Shown: positions 21,178 to 30,937 of the stretch, one piece after another
How the letters are laid out: every line of letters begins with the position of its first letter
Numbering within the stretch: the stretch's first letter is position 1
Source: Litoribrevibacter albus
GTDB taxonomy: Bacteria > Pseudomonadota > Gammaproteobacteria > Pseudomonadales > Litoribrevibacteraceae
Reading direction: 5' to 3'
Length of the DNA stretch: 64,000 bases
Assembly (NCBI RefSeq): GCF_030159995.1
Contig: NZ_BSNM01000011.1
Coordinates: forward strand, 310,001 to 374,000
Made by a program: the position numbers and the translations under genes
Notes under the pieces: model-generated
What the model was told of the DNA's origin: nothing
Database searches by the model: none
What the model saw: only the letters and a program-made list of their open reading frames with translations

Positions 21178-21963
21178 TTATAATGTCAGTTTAAAACTTT
21201 TGAATAGAGATCTGCTTTTTAACGGTTTTCCATTCAATAAACAACGGATAAACCATCGCATCAGCCCTTTAACTTCATTTAAAGACACCTGATTCGACAG
21301 ATTATTTGAATTGAATGCTATTAACGTCGCCCCAAGAATTCGGCAAGCTTGTGAGGTCTTAGTAGCTTCAATTTCGTTACTGACTTGAGCTGAGTGATAC
21401 GTTTGAGGCTCTGCTCTCAATAGTGTTACCCCAACACCATAATGCTCATGATTGACTGCAATGTAATATGCATCAGCGCGAATCGCCTCTCCGGTCAGCA
21501 AATCAACCGACAAGTCATTCAACCAACCAGAACTAATCAACAATTGACGTTCAAAGATTCTCAACACAGGCTCGATGAACACTCTTTGTGCCATCGACTC
21601 CAAATACCAGAGATAATCATCATACAAAGATGATGAATCAGCCAACTCTGGCAGAAAGTGCTGTATCAATTCATTGACATAGAACGCACTGAATAAATAT
21701 TCAGAAGTCAGTTCCGCTTTTAATAAGGTGGGGTATGCCGAATCAACTTCCAACTTAATGAGCTGATGAGAACTTCCTTTGCTCCGCCAGGAAATCAGCA
21801 TTGGCTTGAATAAAGGAATGGATCCAGGTTGACTTAACTTTCCCTGGACCCACAAAGAAAGGCGCCCATAGCGCCTTGAAAACACAGTAACGACAGCATC
21901 CTGTTCACCCACTACCCGGTGATGAATCAGGCAAGCGGACTCAAAGTCTACTCGCTCTCGCAT
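21178..21963 (-). CDS. recO: DNA repair protein RecO
   Basis: Mediator of the RecF pathway that helps load RecA on SSB-coated single-stranded DNA. The N-terminal OB-fold region is recognisable (ACLIHHRVVGEQDAVVTVFSRRYGRLSLWVQG), followed by the helical domain with FYVNELIQHFLP. The zinc-finger cysteines of some RecO proteins are absent, as in other gammaproteobacteria. I choose the ATG at 21963, eight bases after the era stop. A TTG at 21975 overlapping the era stop is an alternative that would add four residues. The gene is co-directional with era and pdxJ. Confidence 0.92.
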   Translation of the reverse strand: MRERVDFESACLIHHRVVGEQDAVVTVFSRRYGRLSLWVQGKLSQPGSIPLFKPMLISWRSKGSSHQLIKLEVDSAYPTLLKAELTSEYLFSAFYVNELIQHFLPELADSSSLYDDYLWYLESMAQRVFIEPVLRIFERQLLISSGWLNDLSVDLLTGEAIRADAYYIAVNHEHYGVGVTLLRAEPQTYHSAQVSNEIEATKTSQACRILGATLIAFNSNNLSNQVSLNEVKGLMRWFIRCLLNGKPLKSRSLFKSFKLTL

Positions 21964-21971
21964 AGAAAGAA

Positions 21972-22895
21972 TCAATCCAACTGATCAAAATAACCCAGGC
22001 TTTGAAGAGCTCTCTCGTCGTCAGACCAACCACTTTTCACTTTAACCCAAAGCTTAAGCACCACTTGGTTATCAAACAACCGCTCCATATCCTGACGCGC
22101 ATCGATACCAATCTGCTTGATCCGACCGCCTTTATTACCTATCAGGATGAGCTTCTGACCTTGCTTTTCCACGTAGATAACCGCGTCAATGTGGATACGC
22201 CCTTTAATGACCTTGAAACGCTCTACCATCACGGTCATTTGGTAAGGTACTTCCTCACCCAAAGAACGCATAACTTTTTCTCGCACAATTTCTGCCGACA
22301 AAAAGCGGGAACTTCGATCGGTTAGCTGATCTTCCGGATAAAAGTGAATACTCTCTGGAAGGAACGATTCCACCTTCTCTTCCAAAACATCTACTTGTCG
22401 CCCGGTTTTCGCGGAGATAGGGATCATTTCAACAAAATCATGTTTCTGACTGATCTCTTGCATGAAAGGCAATAGAGACTCTTTATCTTCTAACCAATCC
22501 ACTTTATTGATTGCTAGAATCGTCGGAATACCTGAACGTTTGATCTTATCCAGAACAAAGTCTTCTTCTTCAGTCCAGGCTGTGCGATCAATAATAAAAA
22601 CAACCACATCTACGCCTTCAAGCGCTGATGATGCCGCTTTGTTCATAAAGCGGTTCAATGCTTTCTCTTTGTTAAGATGCAGTCCTGGAGTATCAACATA
22701 TACCGCCTGCACATCACCTTCGGTCTTCACACCAATGATTTGATGTCTGGTGGTTTGTGGCTTACGACAGGTAATACTAATCTTTTGACCTAAGATCTTA
22801 TTCAGTAACGTCGACTTCCCAACATTCGGACGTCCGACGATAGCAACATAGCCACACCGCTGTTGAGGTTCTTGAGTTTGGTCTTCGATGGTCAT
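21972..22895 (-). CDS. era: GTPase Era
   Basis: Essential GTPase that binds the 3' end of 16S rRNA during 30S assembly. The 307 residues contain the G1 loop GRPNVGKST (21-29), the G3 motif DTPG, the G4 motif NKVD and, in the C-terminal KH domain, [22 protein letters not shown] (core GNKGGRIK). Length is normal. It begins 11 bases after rnc, the conserved rnc-era pair, and is followed directly by recO. Confidence 0.97.
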   Translation of the reverse strand: MTIEDQTQEPQQRCGYVAIVGRPNVGKSTLLNKILGQKISITCRKPQTTRHQIIGVKTEGDVQAVYVDTPGLHLNKEKALNRFMNKAASSALEGVDVVVFIIDRTAWTEEEDFVLDKIKRSGIPTILAINKVDWLEDKESLLPFMQEISQKHDFVEMIPISAKTGRQVDVLEEKVESFLPESIHFYPEDQLTDRSSRFLSAEIVREKVMRSLGEEVPYQMTVMVERFKVIKGRIHIDAVIYVEKQGQKLILIGNKGGRIKQIGIDARQDMERLFDNQVVLKLWVKVKSGWSDDERALQSLGYFDQLD

Positions 22896-22906
22896 TGCAC
22901 CTACGC

Positions 22907-23608
22907 CTATTGTTTCTCTTCTCGAGTGTCCACACCCAAAAGAATAAGTGCCTCACCAGCTGCCACCTGTTCAGCAATTCTTCGACTGGTTCCTTTTCCA
23001 TAAGCAACCTCTTCCAAGCTCTCCACACGACATTCCACAAAGAAAGTCTGCTGGTGCGCCTGTCCCTTAACATTGACAACCTCGTACTGAGGTAAAGGTT
23101 GTTGCCTAGATTGCAGAAACTCTTGCAAACGCGTTTTAGGATCTTTCAACGTGTCTTTAACGGATAGTTTTTCTAAGCGAGACTGATACCAGTTAAGGAT
23201 AACGCGTTTACATGCCGCCATATCGCCATGATTTTCAAGATGGATGGCGCCAATAATGGCCTCAACTGCATCAGCCAGAATGGAATCTCTACGATAGCCA
23301 CCGCTTTTGAGCTCTCCCGACCCCATTTTCATGTATTCGCTCAAGCCAAATTCACGGCCTAATTCAGCCAAGGTTGCGCCTTTCACCATGCGAGCACGAA
23401 GACGACTGAGCTGCCCTTCCTGAGCGTCAGAAAAACGGTGATAGAGATCCTCACCGATCACATAATTTAATATGGAATCGCCGAGAAACTCTAAACGTTC
23501 ATTGTTTTTACCACCGACACTTCGGTGACTAAGAGCCAGCTCCAACAGAGCCTCGTCCTGGAAGTGGTAACCTAACTGGTTATATAAAGAAATGTATTGA
23601 TTTGTCAT
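22907..23608 (-). CDS. rnc: Ribonuclease III (Rnc)
   Basis: Double-strand-specific endoribonuclease that processes rRNA precursors and some mRNAs. At 233 residues it has the nuclease signature ERLEFLGDS (37-45), the second acidic cluster [13 protein letters not shown] (about 114-126), and a C-terminal double-stranded RNA-binding domain ([17 protein letters not shown] region and [14 protein letters not shown]). Length is normal. It lies between the DUF4845 gene and era. Confidence 0.97.
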   Translation of the reverse strand: MTNQYISLYNQLGYHFQDEALLELALSHRSVGGKNNERLEFLGDSILNYVIGEDLYHRFSDAQEGQLSRLRARMVKGATLAELGREFGLSEYMKMGSGELKSGGYRRDSILADAVEAIIGAIHLENHGDMAACKRVILNWYQSRLEKLSVKDTLKDPKTRLQEFLQSRQQPLPQYEVVNVKGQAHQQTFFVECRVESLEEVAYGKGTSRRIAEQVAAGEALILLGVDTREEKQ

Positions 23609-23631
23609 TAAAGAATTTAAAAGAATTAATC

Positions 23632-24003
23632 CTAGTTATTGGGTAAATTAACGTGGTTCTCGAAGGTCACTATCAGATCAATATTTGAAACCATCTTGAT
23701 ACGCTTTTCATAATCTATGCGGACTTGGGTGTACTGATCTTCTTCTACGAATTCGATATCCTTATCTTGTATCCACCTGATACTATTGATACTCAATCGC
23801 TTTAAAATAGTTCTGCTAATGGAGTCATAAGACTCATCAACTAATGTTCGATCTTGAGCTAACGGTTCTAAAACCGAATGAATAGTGCTGTTATCCATAT
23901 ACAGAGGAAAGATCTTTAACCCAATCCAAGCAAAAAAGCCTATGATTGACAAAGAAAAAGCCAGCGACCACATTGTCCAACCCTGTTGATTACGGCTATT
24001 CAT
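23632..24003 (-). CDS. DUF4845-family membrane protein
   Basis: A 123-residue protein with one N-terminal transmembrane segment (about residues 11-30, [20 protein letters not shown]) and a periplasmic remainder. Small proteins of this type (DUF4845) are regularly found between lepB and rnc in gammaproteobacteria. The N-terminus ([12 protein letters not shown]) resembles a pilin-like hydrophobic helix, but no prepilin cleavage motif is evident. The role is unknown; position suggests co-expression with the signal peptidase. The gene is real on the basis of synteny and length. Confidence 0.78.
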   Translation of the reverse strand: MNSRNQQGWTMWSLAFSLSIIGFFAWIGLKIFPLYMDNSTIHSVLEPLAQDRTLVDESYDSISRTILKRLSINSIRWIQDKDIEFVEEDQYTQVRIDYEKRIKMVSNIDLIVTFENHVNLPNN

Positions 24004-24065
24004 CCTTCACCTCGACATATCTAACAATGAATTACTCAGTTTGAATTGAAAAACCTTAATGGCTA

Positions 24066-24905
24066 TTACTCTATCCAACGGTTCTCACCAAACGTAGGCA
24101 AGCTAAAGATACTTTCCCAGTGCATCCATACAGCGAATGCCTTACCAACTACCAAATTATCTGGAACAAAGCCCCAGAAGCGACTGTCATTACTGTTATC
24201 TCGGTTATCGCCCATAACGAAGTAATGCCCCTCAGGTACCACCCAAGTCTTATTTACTCGCGCTGATGAGTTGGCTTTGTAAATGGAGTGAGACACCGCT
24301 CCTAACTGTTCAGTATAGCGTCCCATACGATTTTGCAAGCTTGGCGCCTGCGCCAATTGCGTCTCAATCAACTGGTTGTTAATAAACAATTGCTTGTCTT
24401 GGTAACGAATCCTGTCTCCCGGTAGTCCAACCACGCGCTTAATAAAGTTAATTTTTGGATTATTTGGAAATTTGAAAACCATTACATCGCCACGAGCGGG
24501 ATCCTTATAAGGAATCACTTTGGTTCCGGCAACCGGAAGACGCACCCCATACTCAAATTTATTTACAAGAATGAAGTCATCAACCTTCAAGGTAGGCAAC
24601 ATAGAGCCAGAGGGAATCTGAAACGGCTCAACAAGAAAAGACCGAACGACCAGAACAACAAAGAAAACTGGAAAAAATGACTTACTCAGCTCAACCAAAT
24701 ATGGCTCTTTTGCGATCTTATCAAGAATATGTTGTTGATCGTTGCTAAGCTCTTGATCTTGAGAAAGCCCCATATCAGTTCGAGCCTGAGCCAATTGCAG
24801 ACTTCTAGGCTTTCTCAACACTAGAAAATCAAATACCCATCCCAGTGCACACGCAAACGTTAATACCACCAAAACCAGTGGAAAATCGATATCCATATCA
24901 GTCAT
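24066..24905 (-). CDS. lepB: Signal peptidase I (LepB)
   Basis: Inner-membrane serine protease that removes signal peptides from exported proteins. The 279 residues have two N-terminal transmembrane segments (about 8-28 and 76-92), the catalytic serine S101 in [10 protein letters not shown], the catalytic lysine K156 in [11 protein letters not shown], and box [15 protein letters not shown]. Length is close to other gammaproteobacterial LepB proteins. Its start overlaps the lepA stop by eight bases, the usual lepA-lepB coupling. Confidence 0.97.
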   Translation of the reverse strand: MTDMDIDFPLVLVVLTFACALGWVFDFLVLRKPRSLQLAQARTDMGLSQDQELSNDQQHILDKIAKEPYLVELSKSFFPVFFVVLVVRSFLVEPFQIPSGSMLPTLKVDDFILVNKFEYGVRLPVAGTKVIPYKDPARGDVMVFKFPNNPKINFIKRVVGLPGDRIRYQDKQLFINNQLIETQLAQAPSLQNRMGRYTEQLGAVSHSIYKANSSARVNKTWVVPEGHYFVMGDNRDNSNDSRFWGFVPDNLVVGKAFAVWMHWESIFSLPTFGENRWIE

Positions 24906-26697
24906 CTACCCTTAATACTGCTAAGAATGCTTCTTGTGGTACTTCTACATTACCCACTTGCTTCATACGCTTTTTACCTTCCTTCTGCTTCTGAAGCAAT
25001 TTTTTCTTACGGCTCACGTCACCACCGTAACATTTAGCCGTTACATTTTTACGTAATGCTTTTACATTGGTTCGAGCAACCACCTGGTTACCAATCGCCG
25101 CCTGAATTGCCACATCGTACATTTGACGTGGAATCAACTCTTTCATTTTTTCCACCAATGCGCGACCTTTACTCTGACTGATCGCGCGGTGAACAATAAT
25201 CGCCAAAGCATCAACACGATCACCGTTGATAAGAACATCTAATCGGACCATGTCTGACGGCTCGAAACGCTCAAAGGTAAAATCAAGAGACGCAAAACCA
25301 CGGCTAACGGATTTCAAACGATCGAAGAAATCCATCACCACTTCACTCATTGGGATTTCATAGGCAAGAGCTACCTGGCCACCGACAAACTGCATATCTT
25401 TTTGAATACCGCGCTTTTCAACACACAAGCTGATGACATTCCCTAAGTAATCCTGAGGAACCAGAATATTCACGCGAACAATCGGCTCCCTCATTTCAGC
25501 GATAGACGCTGTTGCTGGTAACTTGGACGGGTTATCAACCAGAATGGTTTCACCTTTTGTGGTAACTACTTCATATACCACAGTCGGAGCAGTTGTGATC
25601 AAATCAAGATCATATTCGCGCTCAAGACGCTCCTGAATGATCTCCATATGCAACATCCCAAGGAAGCCACAACGGAAACCAAAACCTAAAGCATCTGACG
25701 ATTCCGGCTCATAGAAAAGAGACGCATCATTCAACGTCAACTTCGCCAACGCTTCCCGGAAATCTTCGTAATCATCCGAACTCACAGGGAAAAGCCCTGC
25801 GTAAACCTGAGGTTTCACCTTCTGGAAACCTGGCAGACTAGGAACATCCGGTGTTTTTTGATGGGTGATGGTATCCCCTACAGGCGCACCTTGAATGTCC
25901 TTGATACTTGCACAAATAAAGCCCACTTCACCGGCTTTTAATATTCCGGTGTCTGTACGCTTAGGTGTAAAGATACCAATACGATCAACAGAGTGGACTT
26001 GCCCCGTCGACTTAATAGAGATCTTATCGCCTTTTTTTAAGGTACCGTTCTTAACACGAACCAAGGAAACCACGCCAAGATAGTTATCAAACCAGGAGTC
26101 AATGATCAGCGCCTGGAGATCGGCATCGACATTCCCTTCAGGGGCAGGAATCTTGGCAACCAGCGCCTCAAGCACTTCTTCAATGCCTAAACCACTTTTT
26201 GCACTACAAGGAACAGCATCTTCCGCTTCAATACCGATAATGTCTTCAATTTCTGATTTAACACGATCAGGCTCGGCTTGAGGCAAGTCCATTTTATTCA
26301 GAACAGGAACAACCTCGAGACCTTGTTCGATTGCGGTATAGCAGTTCGCAACCGATTGTGCTTCCACACCCTGAGCGGCATCAACAACCAATAAGGCACC
26401 TTCACACGCCGCTAATGAACGGGATACTTCATAGGAAAAGTCAACGTGTCCCGGCGTATCAATGAAATTTAATTGATACGTATTACCATCCTGGCTTTTG
26501 AAATTAAGAGTCACGCTCTGAGCCTTAATCGTAATTCCACGCTCACGCTCAAGATCCATAGAATCCAAAACCTGTGCTGCCATCTCACGTTCACTTAGTC
26601 CACCACAGATCTGGATAAAACGATCTGCAATCGTGGACTTACCATGATCGATATGAGCAATAATTGAAAAATTACGAATATGATCCAAAGAACTCAC
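24898..26697 (-). CDS. lepA: Elongation factor 4 (LepA)
   Basis: A 599-residue ribosomal translocase-like GTPase. It has the G1 motif [10 protein letters not shown]3 DTPGHVDF and G4 NKMDLP, followed by EF-G-like domains II, III and V, and the LepA-specific C-terminal domain ending in [28 protein letters not shown], of which [16 protein letters not shown] is diagnostic. Length is normal. It is the first gene of the lepA-lepB-DUF4845-rnc-era-recO-pdxJ-acpS cluster. Confidence 0.97.
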   Translation of the reverse strand: MSSLDHIRNFSIIAHIDHGKSTIADRFIQICGGLSEREMAAQVLDSMDLERERGITIKAQSVTLNFKSQDGNTYQLNFIDTPGHVDFSYEVSRSLAACEGALLVVDAAQGVEAQSVANCYTAIEQGLEVVPVLNKMDLPQAEPDRVKSEIEDIIGIEAEDAVPCSAKSGLGIEEVLEALVAKIPAPEGNVDADLQALIIDSWFDNYLGVVSLVRVKNGTLKKGDKISIKSTGQVHSVDRIGIFTPKRTDTGILKAGEVGFICASIKDIQGAPVGDTITHQKTPDVPSLPGFQKVKPQVYAGLFPVSSDDYEDFREALAKLTLNDASLFYEPESSDALGFGFRCGFLGMLHMEIIQERLEREYDLDLITTAPTVVYEVVTTKGETILVDNPSKLPATASIAEMREPIVRVNILVPQDYLGNVISLCVEKRGIQKDMQFVGGQVALAYEIPMSEVVMDFFDRLKSVSRGFASLDFTFERFEPSDMVRLDVLINGDRVDALAIIVHRAISQSKGRALVEKMKELIPRQMYDVAIQAAIGNQVVARTNVKALRKNVTAKCYGGDVSRKKKLLQKQKEGKKRMKQVGNVEVPQEAFLAVLRVDD

Positions 26698-27008
26698 AAA
26701 ACCCTCGCCGTACTTCGACTTTTAACAAATAGCGGAGCATTTTAAACTAAAAAGACCGCCCACTCACCACAAATGCGAAAATAATCAGAAAAAACGACAT
26801 TCAGTGTTTCCTGAGCGATGAAAAATCAATCTTTAGAGATATAATTCAGCATAAGCGCAGTGCTTAATGAGGGCGATTCAGCTAGAAATCAGTGGCTTCT
26901 CGACTATACTTAGTGGATTATTTCTCTTTCAAAACAATACATAGCGATACGGGGATAAGGTCATAGATTTAAATCCATGTTTGGAAATCAATCTTAATAC
27001 TGCCTACT
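26698..27008. other. Intergenic region between lepA and the YfiR-like gene
   Basis: 311 bases between divergent genes. A TATAAT hexamer on the plus strand at 26840-26845 could be a -10 box, but no good -35 lies at the expected distance. I see no RNA gene, terminator or repeat. Confidence 0.4.
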
Positions 27009-27653
27009 ATGACGAGTTTGTTTTTCACTAATCCGCCCTCTCCCCAAAGAATTGGCCATTATCACGGTAGTTCTAGCACCCCCGTAAAAAATCTACTTAG
27101 CAGTAAGGCACTATTGGTGCCTACCTTATATTCGCTGTTAGCCTTATTTATTCTTTGCCCCTCAACCGTGTTGAGCGAGACCATTGATAAGAACAAGATG
27201 CTAAAGATCGAAGCCGCTTATCTGTACAAGTTCACCAAATTTATTCAATGGCCTGATCATCTTTTTGAACAAAGCTCAAACCTTAATATTTGTTTACTGG
27301 GTAACGAACTCGCACCACTAAATCGCCTATTAAGCAAAGGAGTATCAGGAAAACAATCTAACGGCCGAACCCTTCAGATTTATCATTACCAAACCAGCTT
27401 ACCCCAGAACAACGATCCCAAGTGCCATCTGGTTTATCTTGATACTGTCTCCGCACAGTCTCTGGAAGCAAAACTGAATAAAACCACAACACTTCTGATC
27501 AGCTCACCTCATAATGAGCACAAAACAGAGAGTCTTATCTATCTCGACATTCAACAAGGCAAACTGGTCTTTTTCATTAATCAACAACACCTGGACGACT
27601 CTCAATTGGATATCAATGCAGCGCTGCTATCACTCGCGAGGAAACACTTATGA
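27009..27653 (+). CDS. YfiR-like periplasmic protein (DUF4154)
   Basis: A 214-residue exported protein. A 35-residue N-terminal extension precedes a hydrophobic segment (about 37-57, ALLVPTLYSLLALFILCPS) that looks like a signal peptide or anchor. The mature part has the YfiR/DUF4154 pattern: EAAYLYKFTKFIQWPD, LNICLLGN, GRTLQIYHY, CHLVYLD and a C-terminal KLVFFINQQHLDDSQLDINAALLSLA (core LDINAALLSLA). YfiR in Pseudomonas restrains the diguanylate cyclase YfiN from the periplasm. Here the stop overlaps the start of a histidine kinase gene by four bases, so its partner is probably that kinase. An internal ATG nearer the hydrophobic segment may be the true start. Confidence 0.8.
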   Translation: MTSLFFTNPPSPQRIGHYHGSSSTPVKNLLSSKALLVPTLYSLLALFILCPSTVLSETIDKNKMLKIEAAYLYKFTKFIQWPDHLFEQSSNLNICLLGNELAPLNRLLSKGVSGKQSNGRTLQIYHYQTSLPQNNDPKCHLVYLDTVSAQSLEAKLNKTTTLLISSPHNEHKTESLIYLDIQQGKLVFFINQQHLDDSQLDINAALLSLARKHL

Positions 27654-29272
27654 GCAAGTGGTTCAGTAAATTAACGTTCCAACGAAAAGTACTCTACGTC
27701 ATTATTGCTGTTAGTATCCTCGCAGTTGTTGTGAGTGTTACACCCCAACAAATCAATATCGTCACTCAACAGAAAGAAAACCTAATCACCCAATCACGGC
27801 TTCAGGCTAAGTTAATTGGTCAGATATCTGCGGCAGGTATCAGTTTCGAACAAACAGACGCCGTAAATGAACTCCTTGCCTCGCTTAAAGTGTCTCCAAA
27901 CATTCTTGCAGCCACTATTTTAAAACGAGATGAATTCACTCAGGAACTGAGTGTCTTTGCCACTTTTGGCCCTTCTGTGTCCGTGGAGAATTTCAACAAA
28001 ATCATTGATCAAAGTGATCTGGATCTAGGAGAAGAACACGCCTATATCTTCGAACCTATCACACTGGATGGCAGTATTATTGGATACACCGTTCTGACTG
28101 TTGATTTAAAAGACTTGCACAATCAAGTATTCAACAGCGTGTTCTTAACCATCATTGCAGTGGCCTCAGCACTGGCGATTGCATTTTATATATCAAACAT
28201 CGCTCAGAAAGCGCTGACAAAACCGATAGAAATCCTTACCGAGACAACCTCTAAAGTAGCAAAAGAACAGGATTACGGTTTACGTGCCGAAGTGATATCG
28301 GACGATGAGCTAGGCATGCTAAGCCGTTCGTTTAACCGTATGCTGGATGAATTAGAACGCTACGATTTGCAAAGAAAAGAACAAGAAGACGAAATCATTC
28401 GACTCAATCAAAGTCTTGAGAAAAAAGTCGAAATGCGAACCAATGAGCTAAAGAATGCCAACCAAAAATTGACGGATAGTTTGCAACAGCTCCAAAACAC
28501 TCAAAAGCAAATGGTTGAACAGGAAAAGATGGCATCTCTAGGGAGCCTAGTTGCCGGCGTTGCTCACGAAATTAACACCCCTATTGGTATCGGCATTACA
28601 GCGATCTCTCACTTGGAACACATCATCAGTGAATTAGAGGAACCTTTTTATCAAGGCAAGCTCAGTAAGAGTAACTTTGAGAATGCGCTAAGAAATCTCA
28701 AAGAATGCCATAACCTGGTGTTCTCAAATCTTGAACGAGCCGCCCAACTGGTTAAAAGTTTCAAGATGGTCGCGGTGGATCAATCCAGCGAAGAAAAACG
28801 ATTATTTAACCTCAAAAACTATCTCAGTGACGTTATTACATCTCTACGACCAGAACTACGTAAAACCAACCTGACACTGGAACTGAATGTGGATGCCAGT
28901 CTGTTCTTAAACAGCTTCCCTGGTGCCTTTTCCCAGATATTTACCAATCTCATCATGAACTCCATCATTCATGGCTTCAATCCTTCAGATACCGGGCTCA
29001 TTCTTATCTCTGCCAAACTGGAAGAAGATACCTTAGTTATTGATTATAAAGACTCTGGCAAAGGGATTTCTGCGGACATTTCCCAGAAGATCTTCGATCC
29101 GTTCTTCACCACAAACAGGGATACCGGTGGTAGTGGTTTAGGCACACACATTATCTACAACTTAGTCACCCAAGCCTTAAACGGAAGCATTGAACTGGAT
29201 AATTCCGCCGAACAGGGAGCGCATTTCATCATTATGATCCCTTGGGAAAAAGTAAAAGCAGGAACTGTGTAA
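27650..29272 (+). CDS. Sensor histidine kinase paired with a YfiR-like protein
   Basis: A 540-residue inner-membrane kinase: TM1 (about 14-34), a periplasmic domain of about 125 residues, TM2 (about 160-182), HAMP (about 183-236), a long coiled coil (about 236-295), a phospho-acceptor H306 in GVAHEINTPIG, and an ATPase domain with DSGKGI and GGSGLGTHI. The H-box with AHEINTPIG and the widely spaced helix belong to the HPK4-like family. It has no receiver or DNA-binding domain and no response regulator lies nearby. Coupling to the YfiR-like gene suggests the periplasmic protein gates the sensor, as YfiR does with YfiN. Confidence 0.85.
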   Translation: MSKWFSKLTFQRKVLYVIIAVSILAVVVSVTPQQINIVTQQKENLITQSRLQAKLIGQISAAGISFEQTDAVNELLASLKVSPNILAATILKRDEFTQELSVFATFGPSVSVENFNKIIDQSDLDLGEEHAYIFEPITLDGSIIGYTVLTVDLKDLHNQVFNSVFLTIIAVASALAIAFYISNIAQKALTKPIEILTETTSKVAKEQDYGLRAEVISDDELGMLSRSFNRMLDELERYDLQRKEQEDEIIRLNQSLEKKVEMRTNELKNANQKLTDSLQQLQNTQKQMVEQEKMASLGSLVAGVAHEINTPIGIGITAISHLEHIISELEEPFYQGKLSKSNFENALRNLKECHNLVFSNLERAAQLVKSFKMVAVDQSSEEKRLFNLKNYLSDVITSLRPELRKTNLTLELNVDASLFLNSFPGAFSQIFTNLIMNSIIHGFNPSDTGLILISAKLEEDTLVIDYKDSGKGISADISQKIFDPFFTTNRDTGGSGLGTHIIYNLVTQALNGSIELDNSAEQGAHFIIMIPWEKVKAGTV

Positions 29273-29273
29273 C

Positions 29274-29335
29274 GCTGTTTTATACAACCCTGTTTTATAC
29301 AACCCTGCTTTTACATAACCCTGTTTTATCGTTAC
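29274..29335. repeat. Four degenerate 15-16-base tandem repeats
   Basis: Four consecutive copies of a unit close to CCTGTTTTATACAAC (29274-29288, 29289-29303, 29304-29319, 29320-29335) start one base after the kinase stop codon. Units 1 and 2 differ at one base; unit 3 has an insertion and unit 4 diverges at its end. Confidence 0.7.
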
Positions 29336-29387
29336 CGGTTGTTTTACTATTCCCCTTCAAACACACCAATACGTTGAACACTGACTC

Positions 29388-29582
29388 ATGTCTGTTAAAG
29401 AAAACCTATTCATAAGCTTCTTTTCCGTTGCCATTATTCTAACAGTCGTTGTAATAGCCAAAAGCTTCTTTCCAATTAATGACCAAGACAGCTTGATTTG
29501 GCTTATTGCTGGCGTTTTGGTTTTATCCACCATATCTCGCTCCGTGGGAAGAACGCTCTATAAAAAGCTATTTAGGGAGTGA
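29388..29582 (+). CDS. Small two-helix membrane protein
   Basis: A 64-residue protein with two hydrophobic segments (about residues 7-28 and 36-52) and a basic C-terminal tail (RSVGRTLYKKLFRE). I do not recognise a family. The ribosome site is weak. It lies between the kinase repeats and the convergent DUF4112 gene. Its reality rests on hydrophobicity pattern and a clean reading frame, so confidence is moderate. Confidence 0.5.
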   Translation: MSVKENLFISFFSVAIILTVVVIAKSFFPINDQDSLIWLIAGVLVLSTISRSVGRTLYKKLFRE

Positions 29583-29598
29583 CCACATACAGCTAAAG

Positions 29599-29964
29599 TT
29601 ATTTAGACGACTCTAAGTGTTCAATTACCAGTTTTAAGTTACGTCGATTGGCTTTAAACATTAAGTCAAAGAAATCCCCAAGAAGTGGAATTGAGCCCAC
29701 CAGTACATCCAACAGTACATTCAGAACCATCTTGATATAGATACGTTTTGGCAGTTGGTAGCGCAGACTCTCTTTGATTAACCAAAGACTCAACAGCCCT
29801 GTTAGGACATCCCCTACAACAGGAACCAAGCCAATAAGAAAATCCAAACCAAAGCGAATTTTTGTAAATGGTATTCGCCATTGAGTTTCCATTATCCGTG
29901 AAAATCGATTAAGTCGTTTAAGGCTCAGTTTCAGGTCATCTTCCGATTGCATCACACTCAACAT
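29599..29964 (-). CDS. DUF4112-family membrane protein
   Basis: A 121-residue protein with the DUF4112 pattern: an amphipathic N-terminus, then GLDFLIGLVPVVGDVLTGLLSLWLI (core GLVPVVGDVL) and a second GSIPLLGDFFDLMFKANRRN (core IPLLGDFFD). The repeated hydrophobic-PxxGD-hydrophobic unit suggests two re-entrant or transmembrane hairpins. Function of the family is unknown. It stands alone on the minus strand, converging with the 64-residue gene. Confidence 0.75.
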   Translation of the reverse strand: MLSVMQSEDDLKLSLKRLNRFSRIMETQWRIPFTKIRFGLDFLIGLVPVVGDVLTGLLSLWLIKESLRYQLPKRIYIKMVLNVLLDVLVGSIPLLGDFFDLMFKANRRNLKLVIEHLESSK

Positions 29965-30214
29965 TCCCGGTTTTCAATTTCATTAAGAGCCTGATAGTAC
30001 CCAAATTATCCCCTTAGTAGGAACATTCTAATTTTTACAATTATATTGTGCTCATATTGTTAAAGTCCGGTGGTTACTTTTTAAGGTCAAGGAATAACAA
30101 GAAGGTCCAAGTGACTCAAACTCTTGTCAAAGCAGACCGATAACCACTTCAAAACCAGAAACTTATACCAGGTTACCGGGCATGTTGTGTAAAACTAAGC
30201 GAGTAGACTATCTT

Positions 30215-30781
30215 ATGAGCATACAAAAGACCTTGAACAGCCAACTTGAACAAGCCAAAACAGCACAAACAAAAATTCAAACTGTATTGAACGAGCAGTT
30301 TGAGAAAGCCGGCGTTGAAGTTCGCAAAATCCTTAAAGACCTAGGTGTAAACGTTGAAGGTGATGCTCCAATCACATTGAAAGATGCGCTAGTTGAAATC
30401 AAGCAAAACAACCACTCTCTTCGTGAGTTGGTAACCAACATTGATATTGCAACCTATGACGTTCGTAACCGTTTTTCTTGGAATGCTCATATGCTTAGCG
30501 CTCTGGCAGAACTAAAAGCCATCAAAGCAGTTGAGCAAGCAGTAGAATCAGCAAAACCTAAAGTAGCTGCTTACAAAGAGCAAGTTGAAGGTACTGTTAA
30601 TCCTTACATCGAGCAAGCAAACGGCTACACCCAAAAAGTTATGTCTCAAGTAAACGAATACCGTAGCCAGGTTGAAACTGCAGTTGCACCTTACCGTGAA
30701 AAAGTTAACGCGCAACTAGAGCAACTTACTGCACAAGCAAGCTCCCTAAAAGAGCAAGTGAACAGCAAGCTAGGCCGTTAA
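30215..30781 (+). CDS. Amphipathic 11-residue-repeat protein (phasin- or apolipoprotein-like)
   Basis: A 188-residue soluble, helix-rich protein with no cysteine, signal peptide or membrane segment. Residues 1-45 are coiled-coil-like (QTKIQTVLNEQFEKAG). The C-terminal 73 residues (about 116-188) fall into exact 11-residue units: KVAAYKEQVEG, TVNPYIEQANG, YTQKVMSQVNE, YRSQVETAVAP, YREKVNAQLEQ, LTAQASSLKEQ. Such 11-mer amphipathic repeats occur in apolipoproteins, perilipins and some granule-coat proteins. A lipid- or granule-surface role is inference. I start at the ATG at 30215; an ATG at 30182 would add eleven residues. A strong terminator follows. Confidence 0.7.
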   Translation: MSIQKTLNSQLEQAKTAQTKIQTVLNEQFEKAGVEVRKILKDLGVNVEGDAPITLKDALVEIKQNNHSLRELVTNIDIATYDVRNRFSWNAHMLSALAELKAIKAVEQAVESAKPKVAAYKEQVEGTVNPYIEQANGYTQKVMSQVNEYRSQVETAVAPYREKVNAQLEQLTAQASSLKEQVNSKLGR

Positions 30782-30838
30782 TCGACCTGCTTTTTGAAAG
30801 AATTACCTTCCCTTCTAGTCGGTAATTTCCCTTGTTTT

Positions 30839-30865
30839 GCTGGCCAATTTGGCCAGCTTTTTTTT
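30839..30865 (+). terminator. Rho-independent terminator after the 11-mer repeat gene
   Basis: Stem GCTGGCC / GGCCAGC around an AT-rich loop, followed by eight T residues. Confidence 0.9.
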
Positions 30866-30900
30866 GCCTGAAAGAATGCAATCATCCAAATTTCAAGCAT

Positions 30901-30925
30901 AAAAAAAGCCTCTTTCGAGGCTTTT
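30901..30925 (-). terminator. Rho-independent terminator after the cold-shock-domain gene
   Basis: Stem AAAAGCCTC (30904-30912) / GAGGCTTTT (30917-30925), loop TTTC, with a T7 run on the minus strand. It lies 13 bases past the stop codon. Confidence 0.85.
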
Positions 30926-30937
30926 CAAAGGATCGAA

